A stretch of DNA of 64,000 nucleotides, from the NCBI GenBank assembly GCA_036337945.1, contig JAYZDF010000062.1, forward strand, positions 35,576 to 99,575, read 5' to 3'. This stretch comes from JAYZDF01 sp036337945. Its GTDB lineage: Bacteria; Myxococcota; Kuafuiibacteriia; Kuafuiibacteriales; Kuafuiibacteriaceae. A program made the position numbers and the translations under genes. Shown piece by piece: positions 53,201 through 60,344 of this stretch. The notes below the pieces were generated by a model. It worked only from the letters and a program-made list of their open reading frames with translations, had not been told where the DNA came from and searched no databases. The first letter of the stretch is position 1; every line of letters starts with the position of its first letter.

Positions 53201-53415
53201 ATCAGTCCGAGGATTTCGAATATCGCCAAGTTCACAGCCACGACACCTAAGTGATGTAACAGCGTGCCGATAACCAAGACGACGCAGAATCCTAGTCCGA
53301 GAACGAGGCTTCCGTTAAAGTGGGTGGCTCTACGTCGATATCGCCGAACTTGTGCGATGATCTGAGTAAGTTTGTTCGGAAGGTTTGCCTGTGGCATTCG
53401 CGATAACGGTAACAT
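50248..53415 (-). CDS. DUF4175-family large coiled-coil membrane protein
   Basis: A 1055-residue protein of the DUF4175 kind found in MoxR/DUF58 clusters. Three membrane helices near the N terminus (about 36-53, 60-82 and 163-182) anchor it. A beta-rich region lies at about 205-440 (LRLDEFHITYRPPSYAKR ...), then a very long Glu/Lys/Gln-rich coiled coil (about 440-930), then a Gly/Gln/Met-rich segment around residue 1000 and a C-terminal helix. It is the first gene of the leftward operon and likely a scaffold in the periplasm. The start is ATG 53415; Met7 is an alternative. Confidence 0.85.
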   Translation of the reverse strand: MLPLSRMPQANLPNKLTQIIAQVRRYRRRATHFNGSLVLGLGFCVVLVIGTLLHHLGVVAVNLAIFEILGLIALVSWVFYQYVWQVHQETKDEIKNARWLDQKYDSNSKYSSIQSALELARDEGKYQESLGLTQHSVEVIANASQSLDPKSLVASENWPKVKRLALSLMSALATISLLAVICPKDLHASMRALTSLSELQRLAPTVPSLRLDEFHITYRPPSYAKRKSYSRRISSGKIRALPGTEITIKTTSRQKVQSATLVLIHGTDADKTESRTAAKVTENSTGSIVSTSFIVSRAGAYRFEALGTDQQAYREKTDHRIELEVDLPPRVTLHKPTEESLEVNAKDIVDIDFSANDDFGLGETFVVWRILGTAQEGRQLLSAASSGKKRHADQGVFDLSKLELKPGDRIAYSVEAQDNDTVNGPKFGASRTQELRIYSEREHHREVVAMQQKALDSLIHILGDNLETEVNTSLQGNDLNGLFKFLQTMLGKATETNTLLIETVAAIKKDPLGRKEVATAFEKTRRELNRDQRRQDTALRKSEREAGTSSKRAPSSLRLNKRAQNTMVRNLEKNVVYLADLLNDQLMLDAEELTKSLREQQEALRNALEEYKNAPTEQKKQALMRAIQDIKKRMSEILAELSKVRGSIPQDFVNQDALKTEDTMDNLSQIENMIQEGNLDDAMNELEKMLNGTEKMLSEMRDGREELGEREYSEITKKAEKMYEDLKDIEKKQRELSQKTEEKAKKVLERMKERLGNPDEFVKKQIERIQKIEKNMKDAKPGAHVTEGDLFQQSERRVNDTKRALEAKDFGAAKEMAEQAMKFLGQLQRDTQDRAEALNRFGTERKRANEAKEAIEKIKKTQPEMQKIWDDINKLMPNQEQLFSKKEQKQMKEMAKSQQQLEQRAQQLKQQLSELSQELPMVGEGLPQMLDQAGQAMNRSSQQLGKSDATGSRGQQQQALDALGKFRDALDQMGQQGSGQGGGMPMPFGQQGMGQPGGKGSRGRDPRSNEKVAIPKPEQYKAPAEFREEILDAAKQGTVEQYKDAVREYYEEIVK

Positions 53416-53456
53416 GGCTTGGATTCACCCGAGCAAAGTGTTCATATACCATCTTG

Positions 53457-53472
53457 AGTGAGCGCGCTCACT
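53457..53472. promoter_or_regulatory. Perfect 16-bp palindrome between divergent operons
   Basis: AGTGAGCGCGCTCACT is a perfect palindrome in the 106-bp spacer between the DUF4175 operon and the ECF sigma gene. It could be an operator controlling either or both transcripts. Confidence 0.5.
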
Positions 53473-53521
53473 TTGAATGAAATTATGCGCGTGATCGTCT
53501 ATGTTGCGGGAGACCAAAACG

Positions 53522-54190
53522 ATGTCTGCAGAGAGTAAAACCATGGACCCAGATGAAAAAATCGAGAAAACCCGACAAAAAGCGCAAGAGAAGACCTGGG
53601 TCGAACGTGCGCAGTCCGGTGATCAAGAAGCTTTCCGATGCTTGGTAGAACGTTATCAGCGGCGTGTTTATGCCGTCGCTTATGGAATAGTTCGTAATCA
53701 CGATGATGCTTGGGATATTGCACAAGAATCATTCGTGAAAGCCTATAGAAATTTGGGCAGATTCCAAGGAAAATCAGGGTTTTATACCTGGATTTATCGC
53801 ATTACTTACAACTTATGTATCGATTCTATGCGGTCGAAGGGTCGCAGAAGTTTCGTAGAAATAGACTCAAATCGGATGCTCGAAGCGGCTGTAGCCGAAG
53901 AGGCACCAAGACAGAGCCATCCGAGTCGAGTAGCCGATCAAAAAGAGCTAGGGGAAATCATCCAAACTGCTCTCAGTCAGCTTTCTGAAAAGCATCGTGC
54001 CATCATCGTTTTAAGAGAAATAGAAGAGTTGAGTTACGACGAGATCGCTGAAGTACTGAAGGTTTCAAAAGGAACCGTCATGAGTCGTCTTTTTCACGCT
54101 CGAAGAAAGCTTCAGGAGCTTCTCGCTCCCTATGTAGAGGACGGTACCAGTCCAGCTGCTTCCTTTCAGTTGAGCCCTCAAAGGAGCTAA
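53522..54190 (+). CDS. ECF-family RNA polymerase sigma factor
   Basis: A sigma70 family group IV protein of 222 residues. Region 2 is YQRRVYAVAYGIVRNHDDAWD ... DIAQESFVKAYRNL and FYTWIYRITYNLCID; region 4 is LSEKHRAIIVLREIEELSYDEIAEVL with the HTH VSKGTVMSRLFHARRKL. A charged extension of about 28 residues precedes region 2. The ATG at 53522 has GGGAGA eight bases upstream; the in-frame ATG at 53501 has none. It is followed eight bases later by the putative anti-sigma gene. Confidence 0.95.
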   Translation: MSAESKTMDPDEKIEKTRQKAQEKTWVERAQSGDQEAFRCLVERYQRRVYAVAYGIVRNHDDAWDIAQESFVKAYRNLGRFQGKSGFYTWIYRITYNLCIDSMRSKGRRSFVEIDSNRMLEAAVAEEAPRQSHPSRVADQKELGEIIQTALSQLSEKHRAIIVLREIEELSYDEIAEVLKVSKGTVMSRLFHARRKLQELLAPYVEDGTSPAASFQLSPQRS

Positions 54191-54198
54191 ATCTGTCT

Positions 54199-55035
54199 AT
54201 GACGAAGAAAGATTCCAATGAACCGGAAGGTGTAGTCAGTACCTCCCAACTGGCTTCGCAGAGTGCCTCGATGTCTCTCATCCTTCAGAGATTGAGAGCT
54301 GACGCTCGCGAGCAACTGGAATCTGTTGATTGGTCTTTGTTTCAAGCTGAGGTCGAAGACCGAGTTGAGCGAGAAACAGAGGATTATCTCCGCGCAAAAG
54401 ATCCGTCGTGGAATACGGCTTCTTGCTTTTTGCGACAGGAATTTGAGAGCCAGGCTGAATCTATTGATTGGTCTTTGTTTCAAGCTGAGGTCGAAGACCG
54501 AGTCGAACGAGATGTTAATGCGACGCTTGAACTAGAATTTGAGCCCGACCTCGCAGCTTGGAAGCACTCAGCACTTTCATCTCGCGAAGGACAATGGTCT
54601 GCATTTACTGAGCAAGTCATTGATGCCGTTCATCGTGACCAAATCAAAAATGCCCGTTTGCCGCTGGCGGAACAAACAGTCGAATACCTGCGTGAGGATA
54701 TTGAGGTTTCGGTTGACGCTCAGGAAGCTCGGTTTGAGCGTGATTTTTTCTCTGAATTACAGAACCGCATAGAGGATAATCGCAAAACCTTAGGCGAAAG
54801 AATCTTAGAGTTTTTTGGGGCTTTCCTCCGTCCTGTCCCTTTGGCCTGGGGATCTGCTGCTTTTGCCTTAGCGGTTGCTTTGTTTTTTGTTCGAGCGCCT
54901 CTGTCTCCCGAGGAATCTCTTCCTGTTGTCGAATCTGAGCATCGCGTGCTCGTAGAGGCTGTTCAGTTTGAGGGAACAGTCACTTTATCTCAATCGGAAG
55001 ATCTCACGGTGATTTGGCTAGCAAGTGCCTCTTGA
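54199..55035 (+). CDS. Repeat-containing membrane protein, probable anti-sigma factor
   Basis: A 278-residue protein. The cytoplasmic part holds helical repeats of type WSLFQAEVEDRVER at about 45-58, 91-104 and a degenerate WSAFTEQVIDAVHRD at 133-147. One membrane helix (about 214-231, PLAWGSAAFALAVALFFV) is followed by a short outer part. No zinc-finger HxxxCxxC anti-sigma motif is present, so binding to the sigma factor, if real, uses the repeats. The gene is eight bases after the sigma gene, the classic position of an anti-sigma factor. A 40-bp perfect DNA repeat shows a recent internal duplication. Confidence 0.78.
   Translation: MTKKDSNEPEGVVSTSQLASQSASMSLILQRLRADAREQLESVDWSLFQAEVEDRVERETEDYLRAKDPSWNTASCFLRQEFESQAESIDWSLFQAEVEDRVERDVNATLELEFEPDLAAWKHSALSSREGQWSAFTEQVIDAVHRDQIKNARLPLAEQTVEYLREDIEVSVDAQEARFERDFFSELQNRIEDNRKTLGERILEFFGAFLRPVPLAWGSAAFALAVALFFVRAPLSPEESLPVVESEHRVLVEAVQFEGTVTLSQSEDLTVIWLASAS
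54326..54503 (+). repeat. 40-bp perfect tandem-type repeat inside the anti-sigma gene
   Basis: Bases 54326-54365 are identical to 54464-54503, 138 bp (46 codons) apart, in the same frame. The translated repeat is DWSLFQAEVEDRVER. Flanks diverge, so the identical part is either recently duplicated or kept by gene conversion. Confidence 0.9.
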
Positions 55036-55079
55036 TTACACTTGCGCCTACTCATTATTCCGGGAATACATAAGGAAGT

Positions 55080-55517
55080 ATGCGAATGATTGAAACATTT
55101 GTACCCGTAGTTGCTGTCCTTTCTATGTATGCCCCATCGGTTGAGGCGCAACCTGAGGTGAAGATTGAAGTTCAGGTCATTGAGGCTTCAACGAAGCTGA
55201 AAAAGTTCGACCCAAAATTGGCGAAACTAAAGAAAGCTTTTCGAGGCTTTTCTGGAGCGACCATAGTCGATGAATTACAAGCCAGTGTTTCGCAGGGTTC
55301 GAGCATCTCTTTAGAGATACTTCGCAAGTCTCGTCTCTTGAAAGTAACTTTTCGAGAGCTCGCCAAAGACGGCAGCATCAAGCTGAAAGTTGCGATCGAT
55401 GCGTTTAAGTTTTCTGCGGAAACCATACACAAAAAGAAAAATGCAACAGTTGTTGTGGCTCACGAGACAAGCGAAACCAGTGCTATCTTTTTGGCTGTAA
55501 CACCCAAGCTCGAATGA
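55080..55517 (+). CDS. Small exported hypothetical protein (145 aa)
   Basis: A 145-residue protein with an N-terminal export signal (TFVPVVAVLSMYAPSVEA, cleavage near AQP). The mature part is Lys-rich and looks like a small beta/alpha domain (EVKIEVQVIEASTKLKK ... LKVAIDAFKF). I do not recognise it. It follows the anti-sigma gene by 44 bp and precedes the convergent HicB-like gene by two bases, so it may be a target or part of the ECF system. Confidence 0.7.
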   Translation: MRMIETFVPVVAVLSMYAPSVEAQPEVKIEVQVIEASTKLKKFDPKLAKLKKAFRGFSGATIVDELQASVSQGSSISLEILRKSRLLKVTFRELAKDGSIKLKVAIDAFKFSAETIHKKKNATVVVAHETSETSAIFLAVTPKLE

Positions 55518-55519
55518 GC

Positions 55520-56050
55520 TTACCGACCTCTTCGTCCGCCGCCTTTACCGCGCTCTAAATCGCGAACGTACTCTAAAAAGTTTGCTTGATCGTCAATATC
55601 TCGACGGGGCCCGTCCCTTCGTCCCCGCCGTCGCCCGCCAGATTTTCTTCGGGACGGACGCTCTTCTTGAGGTTCATTTGTTTCAGCGGTCTTCTTTTCT
55701 GCCTCAATTCGGCCTTCTAATTTACCAATACCGTGCGTGATAAATTGTGAAACAAGGTCATTCAGAGAAACGCCTGATCGACGAGCGTAGTAATTTAGAT
55801 CTCTTACGAGGACGGGTGCCAACTCGACTTCGAAGGTTGTATCTAGATCTTCTTCATCAATCGGATCAGGCAGTTTGTCGCCCTCTGCCGCAGCGATCAT
55901 GCGGGCCTCAATCTGTTCTTCGAGTTCAGAGATTGCTTCACCCCGAGTTTCTCCTGAGGTTTCCAGGTCCAGTTCAGGAGCTTTAGCGAGAAAGCTTTCG
56001 CTCTCAGGAATAAAACTAATTTGTATCCGATACGCGCGATCGTCTGCCAT
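55520..56050 (-). CDS. HicB-like protein with RHH domain and Arg/Gly-rich tail
   Basis: A 176-residue protein. Residues 5-70 resemble the HicB antitoxin fold (ISFIPESESFLAKAPELDLETSGETRGEAISELEEQI). A ribbon-helix-helix-like part follows at about 82-112 (FEVELAPVLVRDLNYYARRSG). The C-terminal 60 residues are disordered, very basic and rich in Arg/Gly (RKSGGRRRGRRDGPRR). No HicA toxin (about 60-residue dsRBD fold) is adjacent on either side, so it is a solitary HicB-type regulator, not a classical toxin-antitoxin pair. Confidence 0.75.
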   Translation of the reverse strand: MADDRAYRIQISFIPESESFLAKAPELDLETSGETRGEAISELEEQIEARMIAAAEGDKLPDPIDEEDLDTTFEVELAPVLVRDLNYYARRSGVSLNDLVSQFITHGIGKLEGRIEAEKKTAETNEPQEERPSRRKSGGRRRGRRDGPRRDIDDQANFLEYVRDLERGKGGGRRGR

Positions 56051-56194
56051 ACGGCCTTCTAGCCAGAAATCTCATTATTCGTCATTAGAATTGATCGTCC
56101 ATTTTTTGGCTTTTTTTAGCGAGCGACAACGCTCAAAGTTCTTTTTCCGGGATTCCACGTATTTTATGACGGTTTCGGACACTGAACGTCGTGT

Positions 56195-58111
56195 CTAAGA
56201 CCTATCTTCGTCTAGGTGTGCCAAAAGCAGTAACTCAATTTGGAGGGATGGAAATACAGAAGGGGGCTCGATCTGCATAGCTCGGAATGTGAATTTCCCG
56301 GCTTTCCAGCCAACAACATCCTCGAGACATTGTTGAATTTGTTGCCCATGAATCTTGGCGAAACGCTCTGGAGTCACCTTCTTGGCTTGGACCATCTTTT
56401 CTCCGAGGATTGTGTCGCTCATCGATCGACCCACAACCATTCGCTCGAGTTCAAACCGAGTGACAACTTTTTGCATGACCAGCATTTCGGATAGATCTTC
56501 CATTCCGACGTTTGAGCGTATGGCAACGCAACGCCCGGTTGAGATGAAAACTTCTTTACTGATGGAGCTGTGCTCGAAGTGAATAGAGCCGCTGACTTTT
56601 TTCCGGACCAGATGTTCAAGGGCCTCCGCGACGGAAACATTACGAATATTATCGGACCATTCTTTTGATAAATCGATGTGATCAAATTTTCCGCTAAGCT
56701 GTGGTTGTGGGTCCTCTGTTTGAGATGCTTGACCCACAGGAGTGAGGCGAATGGACAAGTTGTCTCCCTTTGTTGAGATGACAGGCAGCTGGGCTGAGTC
56801 GGTTTCGATGGCGGACTCGTCGAAATCTTCTTGGGTAAGCAATTCAATCGGTCCCGAGATATCTTCATCTAGAACATAATCGGCAAGTTGCTCGTCTGTT
56901 GAGTTGCGAACTTCGTCTATGGAAGCCCGAACCAATGAATCCTGCGACCCTTCTGTTTCCGTTTTTTCGATATTCCGAAGCTCTTCCGAACTACCATTCG
57001 TATCAGGGTGCACCATACTCTCGTCAGCGGCGCTTCCATCTCCTGAAGTAGGGACACTCGCAAAACGTGGTTCAACAAATAATTTATGCTGCACAAAAAA
57101 TGCGCTCACGATTGATGCAGAAACATGCCTTCCTGTCTTAACCAGCCACGTTTCAAGCTGGTCTGCCATGACTTTTGCATTAGGGAAGCGTTCTTCAGGG
57201 CTCTTTGCTGTGGCCTTCCGAACAATAGCGACGAGTGGGTCGGGGATCTGTTGCTTTTCCAGGCGATGCAGGGGCAAGTCATGTTCAACAACTCGCTTCA
57301 TCATTTCTTGTATCTCTAAGCGAGCAAAGCAAGGTTTACCTGTGAGCATCTCGAGTAAGACAATGCCCAATGCGTAGATATCCATTCTTCCATCACACGG
57401 TTGCCCGAGAATTTCCTCTCGAGCCATGTACGAGTATTTTCCTCTCACAAGTCCCGGTTGAGTTTGCTCTTGTAGTCGATTGCCCATCCGAACGACACCA
57501 AAGTCAGTTAATTTAACTCTTCCATGCCTGGAGATAAGAATGTTTGTCGGGTTGACGTCTCGATGCATGAGACTGAGTGATTCACCGTCGGCATCAACAG
57601 CGCTATGAGTATGCTGCAAAGCACGCAAGACCTCGATAGAAACATAGCAAGCCAGTTCGAGAGGTAGCGCCTCTTTTCGAGTGTACATGGCCTCGTTGAC
57701 TTGTTTTAGGTCTGATCCATCGACGTATTCTAAAGCAAGGCAGGTGCCTTGCTCGTCCTCGGTGAGGTCGAGAAGAGAAACAATATTGGGATGGTCCAAA
57801 GCAGCAAGTGCCTTTGCTTCATCCAGTAAAATTGCTCTTTTATACTCGAAGAGTTCATCTCCGCGATCGGCTCTTTTTACGATGGCTTTGCGTAGGAACC
57901 CGAACTGAGAAAACTTGTGGGCGAGATAAGCGTCGATCAGCTCGTTGCCGCGAAACTTCGACATGAGTCTATACGCACCGATTTCTTCTAAGGGCTTGCC
58001 GTTGGCGGAGGATATTGATGAACTGACTGGGCTCTCATCAGTTTCCGAATCGGGGAACACCAGGTCGTCTGCCAAATGACTTAAGTCATCGGGTTGTGAT
58101 TCGTCCGCCAT
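56195..58111 (-). CDS. Ser/Thr kinase with C-terminal DUF4388 domain
   Basis: A 638-residue kinase without a membrane helix. Catalytic domain about 45-330: Lys in AIVKRAD, catalytic loop HRDVNPTNIL, DFGVVRMG, activation segment YSYMAREE in place of APE. A linker (about 370-490) is acidic and Ser-rich. Residues about 490-635 form a DUF4388 (PATAN) module: VSGSIHFEHSSISKEVFIS, TGRCVAIRS, then RSMSDTILGEKMVQAKK and WKAGKFTFRAM. The same DUF4388 domain occurs in the pseudo-receiver protein at 24.6-27.1 kb. Kinase-DUF4388 fusions are common in Myxococcota. Confidence 0.92.
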   Translation of the reverse strand: MADESQPDDLSHLADDLVFPDSETDESPVSSSISSANGKPLEEIGAYRLMSKFRGNELIDAYLAHKFSQFGFLRKAIVKRADRGDELFEYKRAILLDEAKALAALDHPNIVSLLDLTEDEQGTCLALEYVDGSDLKQVNEAMYTRKEALPLELACYVSIEVLRALQHTHSAVDADGESLSLMHRDVNPTNILISRHGRVKLTDFGVVRMGNRLQEQTQPGLVRGKYSYMAREEILGQPCDGRMDIYALGIVLLEMLTGKPCFARLEIQEMMKRVVEHDLPLHRLEKQQIPDPLVAIVRKATAKSPEERFPNAKVMADQLETWLVKTGRHVSASIVSAFFVQHKLFVEPRFASVPTSGDGSAADESMVHPDTNGSSEELRNIEKTETEGSQDSLVRASIDEVRNSTDEQLADYVLDEDISGPIELLTQEDFDESAIETDSAQLPVISTKGDNLSIRLTPVGQASQTEDPQPQLSGKFDHIDLSKEWSDNIRNVSVAEALEHLVRKKVSGSIHFEHSSISKEVFISTGRCVAIRSNVGMEDLSEMLVMQKVVTRFELERMVVGRSMSDTILGEKMVQAKKVTPERFAKIHGQQIQQCLEDVVGWKAGKFTFRAMQIEPPSVFPSLQIELLLLAHLDEDRS

Positions 58112-58185
58112 GACATCATTACGAAATCACGCGAACCCCTTGTTCGTCAATTTTGCGACCGGTGTATCTAGAAACCAGAGAGGTT

Positions 58186-58668
58186 CTAGCGAGCAGAGCT
58201 AATATTTCTGGCGTAGATTTCGCGGTCGATTCGCTGAAACCCCACGCTTCGATAAAATTCTCGGGCTGAAATATTTGTCATGGAAACCTCTAGGGTCATC
58301 GCGGGCATGCCTTCACTCGCTGCATATTCTTCGCAATGATTGATCATTTGTCTACCAAGACCACGCTCCCTTGCGCGGCCTCGAACGAAGATCTCGTCCA
58401 AAACAGCAACCTCAGAGGCATACTCAAAACTGTAACGCCTCACTAAAAGTGCATATCCAACCATCTCTTCATCCAATTCTGCGATAAGAATTTTCCCGCG
58501 GCGTGGTGAATCAAAAAGGTCTTCGAGAACCCCTCTTAGGCGCTCTCTTGGGTGATGCTTCATGTTCTCTTGATGATGATATGCTTCAAGAAGAACCAGA
58601 ATTTCTTCGAGGTCATCGCTTGTTGCCCAACGCAACGCATGATTTGCCATTGCCACGGTGCGTACCAT
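58186..58668 (-). CDS. GNAT-family N-acetyltransferase
   Basis: A GNAT-fold acetyltransferase of about 160 residues. It begins near LRWATSDDLEEILVLLEAYHH, has the beta4-beta5 strands AVLDEIFVRGRARERGLGRQM with the acetyl-CoA-binding (Q/R)xxGxG/A motif as RERGLG, and the C-terminal NISAREFYRSVGFQRIDRE. The start used is the ATG at 58668; a GTG at 58692 adds eight residues. Substrate unknown. It diverges from the glycosyltransferase gene. Confidence 0.88.
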   Translation of the reverse strand: MVRTVAMANHALRWATSDDLEEILVLLEAYHHQENMKHHPRERLRGVLEDLFDSPRRGKILIAELDEEMVGYALLVRRYSFEYASEVAVLDEIFVRGRARERGLGRQMINHCEEYAASEGMPAMTLEVSMTNISAREFYRSVGFQRIDREIYARNISSAR

Positions 58669-58760
58669 TTCGGATCGCTCGGGCCAATACACCTCACCGA
58701 ATTTTCGACAATCAAAGTCGGACTTGCGAAAGTGCCTCCACGTCAGCTATCCCCTCCATC

Positions 58761-60296
58761 GTGCTGGAGCCCTCGCTTCTACTCTTTCTGTATTTTTCCG
58801 TTTTAGGAGTTCTTTCCCTATTTGGTATCCACCGTATCCTTTTGTGCTGGTGGGCCCGTGACGCTCGTGCTCTTCCTCCCGCCGCCGCATTTCCCAAAAA
58901 CACCGATGACTTACCGACCGTTTTGATTCAACTCCCAATGTTTAACGAAAAATTTGTCGCTGAACGGGTGATTCGAGCTGCTGTATTAATGGATTACCCT
59001 AGGGAAAATCTTCATATCCAAGTCCTTGATGATTCGACGGACGACAGTCGCGCTACAACCCACAGATTAGTCAGTGATCTCAAAGAGCAGGGATATTCGA
59101 TATCGCTGATTCACCGCAGCAAACGCAGTGGTTACAAAGCTGGCGCTTTAGCGCATGGATTGACCAAATCATCAGCCGAGTTCGTAGCCATCTTTGATGC
59201 GGATTTTATTCCTCAGCCCACCTTCTTGAAAGAGACGGTGCCATTTCTTCTCGCCGAACCTCGCCTCGGCATGGTTCAGGCCCGTTGGGGTCATCTCAAT
59301 CGACAAAGTAATCTTCTAACTCGAGCTCAAGCCATTTTCCTCGATGGACATTTTTCAGTTGAACATCGAGGTAGGAATCAAGCCCAGCGCTGTTTCAATT
59401 TCAACGGCACGGCAGGTGTCTGGAGACGACAAGCGATCGAAGAGGCTGGAGGCTGGAGGTCAGTAACAATTACCGAAGATTTTGATCTTTCCTATCGTGC
59501 ACAACTCAAAGGTTGGAAGTTTCGATATCTAGATGACGTGGTAGTTCCTGCTGAGCTTCCTGAAAGTTATCGTGCCTTTCGCTCTCAACAAGCACGATGG
59601 GCGCGGGGGAGCATGCAATCATGCCGGCTTCTTCTTTCTGACGTTTTGGGCGCGTCTCATTGGTCTTTGTCTCGCCGAATTGAAGCTCTCATTCACCTAA
59701 GCAGCAACTTCAGTTATCTTTTGATGGCCGGGCTTGGTCTATTGTTACCGCTTACGATTTGGACCCGTGATCAAATCGGGTGGCGTGTCCCCGGAGGTGA
59801 GATTCTTTTATCTCTTCTAGATCTCACGATGCTTACCTCTGGTACTTGTGCCCTGTTTATTTTTTACGCAAGAGGTACATCGCGCCATGAAGCCCATAGT
59901 TGGCGACATTGGGTCATAGATATTCCACTCGCCCTATGCGTTGGTGCGGGCCTTTGCCTGGGGAACGCGATGGAGGTTATTCGAGGCCTCACAACTATTG
60001 ATTCCGAGTTTGTACGAACACCGAAGCAGGGCTCTAAAACCGCCCCGTCGAATTCTGAGGGGTACAAAGCGAAGACAAACCAATGGCTGCCGTGGCTTGA
60101 AGGGGTTTTTATCGCGTACTTTTCTTACGGCGTATTTTACGCGATCACTCGCTCCTTATGGTCAGCCATTCCGTTTCTTTTGTTGTATCTCCTTGGATTT
60201 CTGATCATGAATTTTGGCACCTTGGCTGAAAGTGAAGTTTGGAATAAGGATTTGAGGCTTTCTCAGCCAGCTCCGCCGCGAACCGAGCATTCATGA
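58761..60296 (+). CDS. Processive family 2 glycosyltransferase (CslA/mannan or cellulose-synthase-like)
   Basis: A membrane glycosyltransferase of about 511 residues. N-terminal helix LLLFLYFSVLGVLSLFG, then a GT2 catalytic core: IQLPMFNEKF, DDSTDD, the metal motif FDADF, TEDFDLSYRAQLKGW (TED) and QQARWARG (QxxRW), the set of processive beta-glycan synthases. Several helices follow (about 310-440) before a soluble tail. The GTG at 58761 is chosen because earlier in-frame codons fall inside the divergent GNAT gene; no clear Shine-Dalgarno is seen. The product is probably a beta-linked exopolysaccharide. Confidence 0.88.
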   Translation: MLEPSLLLFLYFSVLGVLSLFGIHRILLCWWARDARALPPAAAFPKNTDDLPTVLIQLPMFNEKFVAERVIRAAVLMDYPRENLHIQVLDDSTDDSRATTHRLVSDLKEQGYSISLIHRSKRSGYKAGALAHGLTKSSAEFVAIFDADFIPQPTFLKETVPFLLAEPRLGMVQARWGHLNRQSNLLTRAQAIFLDGHFSVEHRGRNQAQRCFNFNGTAGVWRRQAIEEAGGWRSVTITEDFDLSYRAQLKGWKFRYLDDVVVPAELPESYRAFRSQQARWARGSMQSCRLLLSDVLGASHWSLSRRIEALIHLSSNFSYLLMAGLGLLLPLTIWTRDQIGWRVPGGEILLSLLDLTMLTSGTCALFIFYARGTSRHEAHSWRHWVIDIPLALCVGAGLCLGNAMEVIRGLTTIDSEFVRTPKQGSKTAPSNSEGYKAKTNQWLPWLEGVFIAYFSYGVFYAITRSLWSAIPFLLLYLLGFLIMNFGTLAESEVWNKDLRLSQPAPPRTEHS

Positions 60297-60344
60297 AATC
60301 CAATCAGCATAGCTACAATTGCGGGTGATTCTCGCGCGTCCGCG

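Noticed and set aside
55520..56194. HicAB toxin-antitoxin system
   Set aside because: No HicA-like frame of about 60-80 residues is found on either side of the HicB-like gene.
58503..58760. Longer 5' end for the glycosyltransferase
   Set aside because: It would lie almost entirely inside the GNAT gene on the other strand and encodes no family sequence.
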